From the NCBI GenBank assembly GCA_017506865.1, contig JAFCMP010000212.1, forward strand, positions 372,001 through 436,000: 64,000 bases of DNA, written 5' to 3'. Below, piece by piece: positions 31,301 through 42,649 of this stretch. How positions within the stretch are numbered: the first letter of the stretch is position 1; each line of letters opens with the position of its first letter. The position numbers were made by a program, and so were the translations under genes. The notes below the pieces were generated by a model that did not search any database, had not been told where the DNA came from, and saw only the letters and a program-made list of their open reading frames with translations. Origin of the DNA: Tribonema minus. Taxonomy: Eukaryota; Sar; Xanthophyceae; Tribonematales; Tribonemataceae.

Positions 31301-32950
31301 CCTTACAGTATCAGCGACCGCAACTGTCAAACGAGGCTACAGGTACAACATATGCGATCGGCTATCATAGTGGCCACTTGCTGCGCCAGCAACAATGGTT
31401 GGTGGCAGCTGGTCATTCTGGTGGTGATACGACGGCATGTGTGTCAGACAGTGGTGGTACCTCAAGGGCGGCCCTCGACATCAGCCAGACAGCACAACTC
31501 GGTCTGCGGACTGGCAAATATTGCCGCATCAGGCACACAAGGCTCTGCAACAGCAACGCTCAGCCCTGCCACATCAACAGCAAGCGTCCGCAATGCAGCA
31601 GCTGCGGTCAACACCGGTCCAGCATTTATCACCAGCGCAGCACCACATCAGCGGCAGCTCCTCCTCGCAGCACCACAGCAGCAGCAGTACTCTGTTCTGA
31701 CAGGCGGCACTTGTGTTCATCAGGCACTGTGTCCTAAAGTGCAATGGACAGGGTCACCAACACCAACGCACATGGCTGCAGGGCTCACACTAAAGGAGGC
31801 CACTCTTGTGCCCACTAGTGGCATAAATGACGCCTCTGTGCCGTTCGATCCAGGGATCTGTAGCAAGGCATATGCAACAGTCCCTGCTGGCATGGGCGTC
31901 TCTACGCAATCGCCTGCTGCAATGCGCATCAACGACAGCCTCTCAAGCGATGCAAGGCTCAACGGCGAGGTGCAGCGGCTGCTATTGCCTCTGACAGTTC
32001 AACGCTGCACGGAATGCAGAACTGTTGGGTTGCTCAGCAGCGCCAGCAACACAGAAACAGGTGTTGCATCATGCCAAAGCAGTGAACGCTCTGCATCGTT
32101 TGGAGAGAGCGTTGGAGACATCTGTGGCGTCCTAGCACCCTTGACGGCAGCACCCAACAGCCATGATCCTTTCACGGCGGTCAGTAATATGGTGATTGCC
32201 ACGGCTTCTCCTGCACTTGTGTGCAGCAGCGAAGGTGGCGCAGCAGTGTCCATCAACACCACTGGCAGCAACGGGCAACGCTCAATCGCCGGGAGCCCTT
32301 CGGCAGTTGAGTGCATCATGGAGGCAGTTCAGCTCGTTGCAGTGGTAACTACAGCTGGCGCACGTCGGTTGGCGGAGGCCGTGCGACGCAAGGCAATGGT
32401 GCTGGTACAGCAAGGCACTGCACGAGCTGGGATCATGGAGTCTGCGCGATGTGCAGCACTAGTGCCTGCGCAGCATAGTCCAATGGCAGGGCGTACAGCA
32501 ATGACGACACGCAGTATTGACCCCGGAGAGGTAGTCGCACGCAACAACGGCAGCTATACGGGGCATACAAGCGGCGAGGGTGAGGCACACACTGCTGGCA
32601 GCTGCGTCGCAACATGCAACGGCGGAGGCAAGGCATACAGCTACGCTGTGCTGCGTGATGACGAGGTCAGGACGCATGATGTGGTGGTGCCACGCGGCGG
32701 GGATAACGATGTACAGCTGATGGCACACACCGCAGGCATGCGGCGGAAGGTGCATGGTGATGTGGTGGCGCGTTGCTTCGAGGACAAGGAGCCTGACGCG
32801 ACAGGGGAATTTGGCGGCAGAAGCGGAGTACAAACGGTGCCACGGAGAGCAATGATGTGTGGCCTGCACCCCGTCCATGTCGCTCACTACTGCGTTACGA
32901 GCCGCACGCATTAAGCGGTACATGCCACATACTACTCCGGACACCAGATG
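28323..32950 (+). repeat. Degenerate minisatellite-like, Gly/Ser/Ala-rich coding tract
   Basis: It begins directly after an LTR but without a primer-binding site like that at 5,415. Imperfect units of roughly 60-80 bp, built on GGCAGCAGTGCTCA...GGCTTTGCACAG...GGTGGCAATGGCGACGG, recur through 28.4-31.0 kb. Long open frames shift between the three plus frames. The last (31,352-32,914, 520 codons) has no recognised domain. This may be a decayed repeat-containing Gag or other element protein. The end (about 32,860-32,935) repeats sequence found at 3,428 and 34,318. Confidence 0.5.
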
Positions 32951-33742
32951 TGGTCTAGCGGCCTTGATGTGTCTACCAACTACGCATTTCCAGGGCGGGG
33001 GCCATATGCACAATGACCAGATCCATGAGAGGTGAGGTAAGCTTCCAGCTTGTTCAAGGTGTCCAGTGATTTTATTAGCAGTTGCAAGCAGCGCAGCATT
33101 GCTCAGCGCATGACGCTAACCCTAAACCAACATGCGGAGCAACCCTACTTCAACTTCAAGTTGAAAATCAACCTCAACTTGAAGTCAAATGTACAACTTC
33201 AACAAATGCATGCAGAGTTGTGCGTCTCATCAACCGCTACACATGTGCTGTCGCACTTGCACCTCTGCATGCACCGCTGCCACATACCCCCCCTGCATGG
33301 TGCTCTCTGCATCCATGCACACAACCAGCAGCGGTCAATGGCTCCTGTCCTTTTCCTTGTGCATGCCTGTGCAGAACAACTGCATGAATATGTGTGCAAA
33401 ACGCTCTGTGGCTCGCTGGCCACCATCACTGCGCGAGAGCAGGCACCACATGCAGCAGAAATTGTGCAAGGCCGCACACACACGAAAGCTACACACCAAG
33501 GCCAGTGACAGACTGCCCAGCGACGGCAAAACATACCCCCCCCCATCACTGAGCTGGTGCAAGAACTATTGCGCTGCGCGTCTCCTCCTCTTGAGGCCAC
33601 ACCTAATGCTGCTACATTTACTTGCTTGGCCTTGAGTGCATAGTCTGAAGTACCCCTGCCGCATACAATACGAAACTGCTCGCGGCATAATGTGCATAGG
33701 CAAGTCAAATGACCTGCTCGAGGGTGACAACAGAAGGCAACA
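32951..33742 (-). repeat. LTR, type R1, minus sense
   Basis: Homologous to 2,086-2,853 and 10,375-11,180, with TGGTCTAGCGGCC at the plus-strand start and CAACAGAAGGC at the end. It contains CTAACCCTAAAC, a telomere-like stretch. It is the near-identical inverted partner of 38,516-39,106. Confidence 0.7.
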
Positions 33743-34538
33743 TGCCAGCAGTGCTACAGCATCAGATGGGCCCAGTTCTCCAGCTCTAGCACCTCAACGC
33801 GCTGGAAGGTCGGCATAAGGCCGCCACTATGGCTACATAAACGAACCCTGCCATTACACACTTGGTATTGACTAAACCCGGGGCCCTTAATTTCCTAATC
33901 GCCAGAGCTCCTCCGCGCACGCCCCTGCGCCGCCTGTAGCTGCTACTAGCTGACCCGAACACGCCCTTGTCGCAGCGCAAGCAGCACGCCTCTCCATTTC
34001 CTGAGCACTGTCGCCGTGCTCCTGCGCTCCAGAACAGGTCCTGTTCTGCTGCGTGTCGACCTCGAGCGCCCCGCCGTGTTGTGCACTGTCCCTGATGCAC
34101 CTCCACCGTCCGCCATGACCGCCTGAGCGCATGGATCACCAACAGCGCAGCGCCTACGCCTGCACTGATACCGCCGCCGCATGTCCACTGCACCATGGCC
34201 ACCATCTGTCCCTAGGGTTGCAACGCTCGCACATGCCTGCGCGCCGCTGACCTCCCCCCCATGTACGGGCCGTACATGACACAGCCAGCGCGCTAAAAGG
34301 GTGGGTGGGCGGGATTTGTGGCCTGCACCCCGTCCATGTGGCTCGCTACTGCGTTACGAGCCGCACGCATTAAGGGGTACATGCCACATACCCCCCCCAG
34401 GATCCAGACGCTGGATGCTGCCAACATGTACCCCTTCTCCAAACAAGGGGCAGAGTGCTGGGGCCTGGCGTGGACAGTACACGACATCCTGGCGCTGCCA
34501 TGCTGCTCCGCTCTGGCCAAGCTGGTCCCCCCCGGCTC
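33743..34538. repeat. Second copy of the non-coding part of the 3-kb duplication
   Basis: Near-identical to 2,854-3,648 and in the same order between an R1 LTR and the zinc-knuckle ORF. It includes the conserved ATGTACGG/CCGTACAT palindrome. No convincing coding frame. Confidence 0.6.
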
Positions 34539-36314
34539 TTAAACGTCCACCTGCATCCACGGAGGCTTTGGAAGGCACCGCCGTTCTGTGCTCATGTAGC
34601 TGCGCCAGCACGACAACATCCAGGGGCTGCAAGTTGCAGTGACATCGTCGCAGCACACTGCAGTATAGGCACTGACTGCGCTCGGCAGCGAAGTGGCATG
34701 GCTGATGTTGAAGAGCGCCGTCGTGCCAGCTGCCAGCGCCATGCTGCTGTTCTCCGCAGAACGCCAAGTGGCGGTGTCTCCCGTGCTGCTGAGCGTTTTG
34801 GCATGTGTACCCCTGCTGCGCCCGGCACCAGATGCCATGGCGGAAGCGTTCACCACTACTGCGCCTCCAAAATCACAGCGTACAGCAGGCCTGCTTGGCT
34901 TGCGGCTTTGCGCCGTCCAGTTCGGAGCGGCATTGCTGGTGTTGCGGAGCACAGCCACGCCCCCATCATCGCTGTGTGCCGATATGCCGATACTGGGATG
35001 CTCGCATACGCCGGTATCCCGTTGCGCACCAGGCTCCGCTGTCGCTGGCACCAATGCGGCACTCACGGGCGCACTACGTGTTGCAGGCGGTGCACTGCCA
35101 ACTCCATGCTTAGGCTGAGACCGAGCCACCCGCTGAGGCGTCTGCACGGCCCTTAGCTGTGACTGAGGCTGCCTTACTGCTGTGTCATGTGAGGTGTCAC
35201 CGCGCGCCGTGCCTGTCGCGTGGTCTGCAGCCATGGCGCCTGTGTGCTTTGCTGTCAAGGGTGGTGCGACAGCTACAGGAAGCATGTCATCTGCATGCAT
35301 GGAGCCAGCAGCAGCTGCGGGTTTCCTCGAAGACGCCTGCCCAGCTACCGTTTGCTGAGCCATGTTGACACCAGCACCAGCTGCAGTGCGGCGACAAGGA
35401 GCAGCCGCTTTTCTCCGCGCAGACGCCGCGACGCTTGTCTTGATCGACGACTTGCCTTCAGTGCAGCTTCCGCGCATGGCATGGCCGCTGTCCTCAACAG
35501 CCGTGCGCGCACCTGTGTTGCAGTGCTCAGAGTTGATGGTGCTGGGTTTGACTCCACCACACACTGTGCTGCTGCTGCCACTGCTGCCGCGTGCTGGTGT
35601 TGTCACGCCACTGTGCCCGTCCGCGAGCGCACTGTTGAGCAAAGTCACTGTTGACGGTGAATCTGTGGCACCTGGCAGCAGCTGCTGACAAAGCTCCACA
35701 ATCACTTGAAGCGCAGCGCGGAAGGCTGTTGACTGCTGCCCACTGTAGCAGGACGCCGCATGCGCATCTGCAGGAACAGCGGACTCCTTCCCCCGGCTCT
35801 CCAATCCCGCCAAGTGTTCGCGCAAGACAGCAGCATCCTGTTTGAGCTGTGCCACCTGCTTGCGCAAAGCACACTCCTCCTTGCTGGCTGTATGATTGCT
35901 GGCCCCTGCTGAACTCTTCGAGCCAGCTGTAGCACATAGACGCGCACCAGCATGACGGTGTGTTTTGTCACGACCGCGACGCTTTGTGGGAGTCTGAGCC
36001 GCTGAAGACTGCTCCCCCGACGCTGGTGCTGTTGACGCCGCCTCTACAGGTGACGTTTTGCGTCTCAGGTGGGGATGCAGCTTCCAGCAGCGGTCCACCA
36101 AATGTCCGAGCATCCCGCAATGACTACACTGCCTGCTGCAGTATCTGGCCCCACTGCTGCGAGCAGAGGGCGCCTTTGCGACTGAAGTACTTGGGAGGCG
36201 CATCAGGTGCCGATGGCTCCGTTGCAGCAGTGAGTGCAGTTCCAGAGCTGTGGTCGTCAGTTGCCATGACGTGGCCGCTTCCATCTGCAGCATGCTGAAT
36301 CCCAGTATCACCAT
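34539..36314 (-). CDS. Gag-like zinc-knuckle protein, low complexity
   Basis: An open frame of 591 codons. Residues of about 60-80 hold a CCHC knuckle, CSHCGMLGHLVDRC, followed by WKLHPH, the form typical of retrotransposon Gag and especially copia-like Gag. A short Leu/Gln-rich helix follows (ECALRKQVAQLKQDAAVLREHL, about residues 145-167). The remaining roughly 400 residues are Ala/Ser/Thr-rich. The N-terminus may extend upstream. It lies next to an R1 LTR in the sense expected for a 3' LTR. The function would be nucleic-acid binding in particle assembly, if it is real. The 3,649-5,084 copy is broken. No protease, RT or integrase accompanies it. Confidence 0.5.
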   Translation of the reverse strand: MVILGFSMLQMEAATSWQLTTTALELHSLLQRSHRHLMRLPSTSVAKAPSARSSGARYCSRQCSHCGMLGHLVDRCWKLHPHLRRKTSPVEAASTAPASGEQSSAAQTPTKRRGRDKTHRHAGARLCATAGSKSSAGASNHTASKEECALRKQVAQLKQDAAVLREHLAGLESRGKESAVPADAHAASCYSGQQSTAFRAALQVIVELCQQLLPGATDSPSTVTLLNSALADGHSGVTTPARGSSGSSSTVCGGVKPSTINSEHCNTGARTAVEDSGHAMRGSCTEGKSSIKTSVAASARRKAAAPCRRTAAGAGVNMAQQTVAGQASSRKPAAAAGSMHADDMLPVAVAPPLTAKHTGAMAADHATGTARGDTSHDTAVRQPQSQLRAVQTPQRVARSQPKHGVGSAPPATRSAPVSAALVPATAEPGAQRDTGVCEHPSIGISAHSDDGGVAVLRNTSNAAPNWTAQSRKPSRPAVRCDFGGAVVVNASAMASGAGRSRGTHAKTLSSTGDTATWRSAENSSMALAAGTTALFNISHATSLPSAVSAYTAVCCDDVTATCSPWMLSCWRSYMSTERRCLPKPPWMQVDV

Positions 36315-37149
36315 TGTTGCTGAGGCGTGTGGGGTTGACCATGCACCTGCTCAGTGCCGTAGGCGCAGCATGGGTTTCGTTACTGCTGTTGAGCACTGCA
36401 GGGCTGTCCTCCTCATCAGGTCTGCTGCTGTTGGGATCCGACGCCGCTGTTCCGACTGGGCTCGCCGTATCGGTGCTGATCCCAGCAGAACCGCACCGAC
36501 ACCGTTACAATTGACACTAGGTCGTGTCACAGTGCCTGCGCCACTGTCGCCTATTGGATTTGAGAGCACATAGCAAATGTCCGCGCTCACTGCCAAGGCA
36601 GCACAAATATCCTCACTGCAGACAGAGTGCATGGTGGCTGCAGGCATCACGTCGCAGGGCGCTGGTGCGAGGTCAACATCGCTGCCTTCAAGCTGCGCTG
36701 CACAGATGTGCTGCCATCACTGCAGAGCGCTGCTGTCTTGCAGATGTTGTTGCACGATGTGCTGCACTGCTCAGCAATGCCATCACCGCCGTTGAGCACT
36801 GCTGGATCTCCATCGCCAGTGCCAGCTGACTCGTGCCGCACGCAGTTGAGCACCGTTGGATCGCCATCACCAGTGCCAGCTGACTCGTGCCGCACGCAGG
36901 CGCTGCCATCGCTGCCCAGCACTGATGCTTTGCGGATGTTGTTGCATGATGTGCTGGACTGCTCAGCAACGCCATCACCGCCGTTGAGCACTGTTGAATC
37001 GCCATCGCCAGTGCCAGTGCCAGCTGAGTCGTGCGGCGCGAAGGCGCTGCCATCGCTGCTGAGCCGCATCGTGCTGTGGCAGCTGCTGCTGCTGGGGCTG
37101 CATGAAGCGGTGCGCGGATCTGTGGAGACACTTGTGCCGTCGAAAGCTG
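36315..37149 (-). repeat. Tandem-repeat tract, 54-bp and related units
   Basis: The sequence around GCCAGCTGACTCGTGCCGCACGCA recurs with a 54-bp step (36,821 and 36,875) and again near 37,020. Larger units of about 130-180 bp contain GTGCTGCACTGCTCAGCAATGCCATCACCGCC-like blocks. The composition resembles the tract at 28.3-31 kb. Open frames here change with each unit. Confidence 0.55.
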
Positions 37150-38515
37150 TCAAGACCTCATTGCTGCCCTGCGCTCAGAGGCTCGCGCGTGCGTCATCGC
37201 GCTAGCAGTAGAGGAGCTGTCCCTGACCGTTGTGACACGAACACCATGGCGGCTGGTAGGTGATCCCGATACGAGATCGGTTCCATCGCTGCACAGGTCT
37301 GCAGAACCCCCATCGCCGCTGGCAAGCTTTGACGCGTTCGATGAACGCTTACTAAGGACAAGCTTGGAGCAGCAGCTACACAGTGGTCGCACAGCCTGCA
37401 GGTACGAGTGCATGCTGTCATCTGTGCAGAAGTACACGAGCGGCTGTGCCCATGATCGCAGGTCGCGAGGGTTGACGGCGTAGGCGAGCCTGCTTGTCTC
37501 CATTGGTGGCAGGGAGCAGTAGGTGGTGACCGCAGTGTCGATCAGACGCACGTGTGTCCACTTCACTGACACCACGTGAGCCGAGGGCTGTCCGTTGAAG
37601 ATGGGGCGAACCTGACTTCTGAAGGCACCTGTGCACGACTCTGGTAAGTGCAGCTGCGCATCACACCACGTTGCCAACGTGGCCACTACGGCCATTAGTG
37701 GGCCACCGCCATCAGGCTCATTTGCGGGGACAAGCGCAATGACACGGGTCCTTGCAGGCAGTCGAAGCGGTGCTAAACGCCATGCACTCACCCCATACTC
37801 CCTACCATGGCCATTGTGACCAAGAGGATTCCACACAGACACGTGGTCGTCGGCGTGCAGAAGCGGTTGAGACGCCGACTCTCCGTAGCCAATGACTTGT
37901 ACAATGCGCGGCTTCGGTTTCTCGCCGTCAGAGCTGTGCGAGTACATGAGCGTGAGCTCGCCAAGCTGTGGGGAGAATGGCGCAAGGAGCCCATGATGAA
38001 AGCTCACATCCACCTCAACACGCTCCAGCTGACGGACGGTCTGGCCGTAGGTGTCCCTTAGCAGTGCTGCCACCACCCCGCGTCAATGTTATTCGCTCGT
38101 CGTTACGACAGTCACGAACTGTCCATACGACAAGTTCGACGCCATCATAATCTTCAAGTACGGTGCTTTCCGCGGCACCCAGCTCAAAAACGTCGCCGGA
38201 CGCCTCGTTGCGTGGTTCTAACGTCGCCACCATGATGCCACCCACCAAGCAGCCGGTGCCGTATGCACAAAAGTCTGGCAAGTCAGCAGGAACCCCGCCA
38301 GGCCGCATGAACGGCGCGCCAGCGCGCATGTCTGCTAGCTGCTGACAAACTGCAGGATGCTGGCCAGCCAGTGCCGCGCCTCGCGACCACGGCTGTAGAA
38401 CAAGACGGCGTGAGACAGGCTGATCGTGTGCAAGCACTCCCACATCAGTCGTTGCGGCTGAGTTTGTGGTGCCCGATGGCATCCTTGACGCACCTCTCGC
38501 CAGTACACCAGACTG
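37150..38515 (-). pseudogene. Second Gag N-terminal gene, homologous to 6,623-7,850
   Basis: The frames 38,668-38,015 and 38,076-37,150 together follow the gag at 6,623: TVLEDYDGVELVVWTV, ITLTRGGG, then FSPQLGELTLMYSHSS, IVQVIGYGES, DHVSVWNPLG, AWRLAPLRLPARTRVIAL, and RDLRSWAQPLVYF. The first frame begins inside an LTR remnant. A frameshift near 38,070 separates the parts. No coiled-coil or capsid region follows, only the repeat tract. It supports the idea that this first Gag domain is a conserved part of the element family. Confidence 0.55.
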
Positions 38516-39106
38516 CCCCCCCCCCGTATGTTTTGCCGTCGCTGGGCAGTCTGTCACTGGCCTTAGTGTGTAGCTTTCGTGTGTGTGCGGCCTTGCACAA
38601 TTTCTGCTGCATGTGGTGCCTGCTCTCGCGCAGTGATGGTGGCCAGCGAGCCACAGAGCGTTTTGCACACATATTCATGCAGTTGTTCTGCACAGGCATG
38701 CACAAGGAAAAGGACAGGAGCCATTGACCGCTGCTGGTTGTGTGCATGGATGCAGAGAGCACCATGCAGGGGGGGTATGTGGCAGCGGTGCATGCAGAGG
38801 TGCAAGTGCGACAGCACATGTGTAGCGGTTGATGAGACGCACAACTCTGCATGCATTTGTTGAAGTTGTACATTCGACTTCAAGTTGAGGTTGATTTTCA
38901 ACTTGAAGTTGAAGTAGGGTTGCTCCGCATGTTGGTTTAGGGTTAGCGTCATGCGCTGAGCAATGCTGCGCTGCTTGCAACTGCTAATAAAATCACTGGA
39001 CACCTTGAACAAGCTGGAAGCTTACCTCTCATGGATCTGGTCATTGTACATATGGCCCTCGCCCTGGAAATGAGTGGTCTTTAGACACAGCACGGCCGCT
39101 AGGCCA
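38516..39106 (+). repeat. Partial LTR, type R1, inverted relative to 32,951-33,742
   Basis: It reads as the reverse complement of 32,951-33,540 with very few differences, ending GCTAGGCCA at 39,106. It starts at a C-run (38,516-38,525) that matches the homopolymer inside the full LTR, so about 200 bp of one end is lost exactly there. Confidence 0.7.
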
Positions 39107-39473
39107 CAGATGCGCACATCGGTGTACGCATTGAGCGCTAGAGCTCGGGCGACAGTCGCCATTGAAGAGGTTGTGGTGTCCAGCAATCGGGCTCACGTGC
39201 GCAGGTGGCGGCTCACTGCGGACTTGGTGGGTTCAACCAAGTTGCTCACAACGCAGCGGGGCAGCTTGCAGCAGGCAGAATTTGGCGGAGTGCGCGAGGA
39301 GGAGATTGCTCTCAGCTGACACTACAATTGTGGTTCAGCAAGCAGACCTGTTGCTGGCGGCGATAGTAGCACACCTCAAGGGCGGCGTGATGCTGCTGTC
39401 CTCACTACGCAGGTCAGGGAGGTGCATGCGGCCAAGTGTCATGGCTATCATGTGCTGACCGGAGGGTCATACG
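39107..39473 (+). pseudogene. Gypsy integrase N-terminal relic, left of the hAT insertion
   Basis: Fragments VVVSSNRAHVRRWRLTADLVG and VAHLKGGV, and in another frame EVHAAKCHGYHVLTGG, align with copy B (TVVSGGGVCLTRRGLTADAVG, MAHLEGGV, EVHAAKWAGYYVLAG). It is heavily decayed. The match is cut at 39,473 by the hAT element and resumes at 42,106. Confidence 0.7.
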
Positions 39474-42105
39474 TAGGGTTGGCACAATGCGTATATTTGG
39501 ATTTTACATACCCGTTAATATACGTATTTTTGGCGTATAATACGTATATACTGCGTATATTAGCGTATATGACAAAGCCACAATGACATAACTGCCACTT
39601 CCTGTTATTGAATTTCTCTCAAACCAAGTGCATTCGAACAGGCTCAGACTGCAGGCTACAGATATGCAAACATCAGAACAGATTGCACCAAATTCAAAAA
39701 GAAAGAACGAAACAGGTTTGTTGATGGTATTGAGACGTTGTTGGACGTGTGACGTTGACTAGCCTAGGCGCCCTCCTCCAGCAGCTCAAGCATGACCTCC
39801 TCATCAAGCACATCGGCAGCCTTCTTGTCGTTGCCCTTGATGAACACCAGCTTCTCGCCCTTTGCAAGAGCGAGGTTGCTGCGGCACTTGGTGTACACCG
39901 TGCCCCACAGCGACCAGTTCCGTTCAGTGGCGCACGCGGTAGCGTGAAACGATAGAAGTCTCACAGCCACCTTGGACACAAGAGGGAAGTGCTGGCGGCC
40001 TACAGTCTGCCACCAACCGCGGCGCATGGTTCCATTGGCTAGCTGCACCTTACCAGACGCCAGCGTGGTGCGCTCCGTCAGCGTTGGCAGCGACTCCCAC
40101 ATGACCTCTGGCAAGGGCGCCAGCTGCATGCGAACAAGCTCCGCGGTGATAGCCGCCGCATGCTCCGCTCCGCCCAGCTTCAGGATGCAGGCCTTGGCAG
40201 CCGCGAGCTCCATGGCTCCAGCGATCCGAAGGGCAAGAACCACTCGCCGTCCGTCTGCACCGCGTAGCAGGGGTCAACAACGTAGGCGGCCACCCACTCC
40301 TTGGCCCGATGCAACTCGTACCGCTGCTCAAACAGCGGCAGCGCGGCTGCGCGGCCCTCGTTGTCGGGATGGGCGTCAAAGTTGGCGGCGTGCTTCAGCA
40401 GCTGCTTCCAAATGGGAAACAACTGGCTGAGCAGCGCCTTATCAGCCTCCAGCTGGTGGATGGCGTCGCTCACCGGCTGCACCAGCGTCTTCAGCGCACT
40501 GGCCTCGCTGAAGAAGCGGTATGCCGGCGTGCGGCCGCGCGCGGGCACCATGGTGGCAGCACCGGCAAACTCGTCCGCGTGCGTTGTGGTGCCAGAGATG
40601 GTGGGCCAGTCGCGCGCGGACGCCATGCGCCTGATGGCCTCCTCAGACGCCAACAGGTCGCAGATGATGAAGTGCAGGATAGCAAAACGCGTGGGGCAGT
40701 GCGTGCGGACGCCCTTGACGCTGCCGTACATCTCCTTCTGCTGCTCGCGCAGCGCGCGCTTGACCGGCTCGCAGCCGTTGATGGTGTTGGACATCATGAG
40801 GCCGGTGGCGTACGCCTTCTTGGACCAGGGCAGCCGCGTAGTCTTGTCGCCGTGAAGGTCCTTGATGAGCAGGGCCAAAGCATGAGCCTGGCATCCGAGC
40901 AGAATCCACTGAGGGTGCTGCGCCTTCATCATGTCCATGGCTTTTCTGTTAGCCTGCGGGTGCAGCGCGACACATGCACATTGCATGAAGATGTTGAGTC
41001 AAGCACTAAACTTGATCATGATGCGCGCATCAAGACACCATTAGCACACTTCATTTGTCACACTAGGTATGGTCGCATACACATGACAAAAAAGAAGCAT
41101 AGAGAAACTTTGTTACATCAAGAACGGTTGCATAACGTGATATAAGAAGCTTACCTTGGTGTTGTCCATCACCATGCCCAGCATCCGGCTGAGATCACCC
41201 TCCGTGACCTCGTGTGCCCAGCGCAGATGCTGCTCCTTCATCCACTCGGCGTTCTTGCACACGCCCCGCGCTGCCTCCACCTTGACGAAGCGGGACCCTC
41301 CCTTCGGCTTCAGCACCATCACGTTGATGAGGGGCGCGCCATCGGCGCAGTGATTGCGCCGCCACCCGTCTGTTGAAAGCTGGAGCAGGAAGAGCTGACG
41401 GATCTCCTGCCAGACGTCAGCTCTCACCCGCTCGTACTCCGCGTCCAGCATCTTGTTGGCCAGTTGCTTGCGGCTAGGGAGGGTGAGGCCTAGGGCCTTG
41501 AACGAAGCCAGCAGGTCCTCCTGCTCGATAAGGTGCAGAGCCACGCCGCTTTTGTAGAAGAAGCGGGCCAGACAGGTGGTTGCCTGGGTGATCTGATGCG
41601 CTGAGACCATGTGCTGCCTCACGTCCTTTGCAGGCACAGGGCTGGCCAGTCCAGCGGCTGTACGAGGCCGCTTGTGTCCACTCCCACCTTCCTCTTCCAC
41701 ATCAGTCGCAGCGGCCGCTGCTGCAGCAGCTGACGCAGCCTCCGTAGCGACTGCAAAAGCCCTGGTGCAGGCTCGGCTGTTCAGGTGTGAAGTTGCCCGA
41801 GCCGACGGGTTAAGGGCGCTGAGCTGCTCCGGGCAGCGAAGGCATTGCAGGACAACCTCTGTGGCTGAGAGCATCACCACGTCAAAGCTGCTCCACCAAT
41901 GAGCTCCGCCTTTGAGCTTCTGGCCCCTCAGCTTGTCAAACAGAGCCCTAGCTTCCTTGCCCTTGTCGGGCCCAGGGTCAGGGGCGTCGTCCATGGCTTA
42001 AAGTGAATATACGCAAAAATACGCACCCGAATGGCGTCTACGCGTATATATACGCGTATATACCAATATACCGTAAATATACTATCTACGCAAGTGCCAA
42101 CCCTA
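39474..42105 (-). mobile_element. hAT-superfamily DNA transposon, 2.6 kb
   Basis: The ends are inverted: TAGGGTTGGCAC at 39,474-39,485 and its complement GTGCCAACCCTA at 42,094-42,105. They are flanked by the 8-bp target-site duplication gtcatacg (39,466-39,473) and gttatacg (42,106-42,113), one mismatch. Subterminal regions are rich in GTATA/TATACG motifs, as in other hAT elements. It encodes a transposase on the minus strand and has split a gypsy integrase relic, so it is younger than that relic. Confidence 0.9.
39764..41994 (-). pseudogene. hAT transposase, one intron, one frameshift
   Basis: Exon 1 (41,994-41,155, 280 codons) has a BED-type zinc finger (CLRCPEQL ... HLNSRAC), a nuclear-localisation-like GHKRPRT, and the DUF659 start (PSRKQLANKMLDAEYERV, LLQLSTDGWRR with a catalytic-type Asp). 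The intron is 41,154-40,954 (GTAAGC...CCGCAG, 201 bp). Joining is in phase and gives VMDNTK-ANRKAM followed by GCQAHALALLIKDL, a hAT signature. Exon 2 continues to about 40,210, where a one-base shift occurs, then to 39,764 with the C-terminal dimerisation region (HFPLVSKVAVRLLS, ATERNWSLWG). The stop is TAG. About 680 residues, normal for the family. It may be inactive because of the frameshift. Confidence 0.85.
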
Positions 42106-42649
42106 GTTATACGGGTTAGTGGAGCTCAGTACCGCCGACGCCTGAGGCGGCAAGGTGAGAAGGCGGTGCCGGAGGAGGACAGCCTGAGGTGTCGAGGGGT
42201 GGTTGTGCCTCAGACTCTTGTAGGAGCCGTTGGCGTACAACAGTTGTTGTGTTGACCGCAAGTCCGGCGAGGTTGCTTGACGCTAGAGCAAGAGATGACA
42301 CGTGAGTTACAGTGTCGCATGCCTGGCGTGCAAGCTATGGCAACAAGGCAACATGCCGGAGCGTGGTCTTGGCGTTGGCGGGGGGGAAACAAGGAGCCCG
42401 TCTCTGTCATGGGCCCGGGGGGGTAGTTATTATTGGGCCATTTCCAACTATATACGCGGGTAGCAGGAGCATACTGTTGTTTTCAGCGGCTATCTAGCTC
42501 GGCGGTGGGGGCAATCGGATGTCAGGGCTCACGTTAGTGCAGGCGGCACGGCGTCTGGCGGAGGAAGTTGTCGGTACACGATACGGAGTGCCGTAGATTC
42601 TCTGACTGCTTACCCGTAGTCGCTATGGGCTTCAAGCGGGTTTTCAAAT
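42106..42649 (+). pseudogene. Gypsy integrase relic, right of the hAT insertion
   Basis: After the target-site duplication the integrase homology resumes: RRQGEKAVPEEDSLRCRGVVVPQTLVGA matches copy B RRGRRVPEEDRLVLPAVLVPQVLSGA in blocks. Further on, a CLAC-like region and VVIIGPFPT correspond to CLARTLRQQ and DVVGPFPVS. The catalytic D/D/E region is not followable. A type R2 LTR comes next, as expected for the 3' end of this element. Confidence 0.65.

Noticed and set aside
31352..32914. 520-codon ORF as a genuine host protein
   Set aside because: Low-complexity Ala/Ser/Gly/Thr sequence, no domain, continuous with a frame-shifting repeat tract.
33050..39012. Pair of identical ORFs of about 150 codons (33,050-33,508 and 38,563-39,012)
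   Set aside because: They lie wholly inside R1 LTR copies and are identical because the LTRs are. The composition follows the CAACTT arrays and not a protein.
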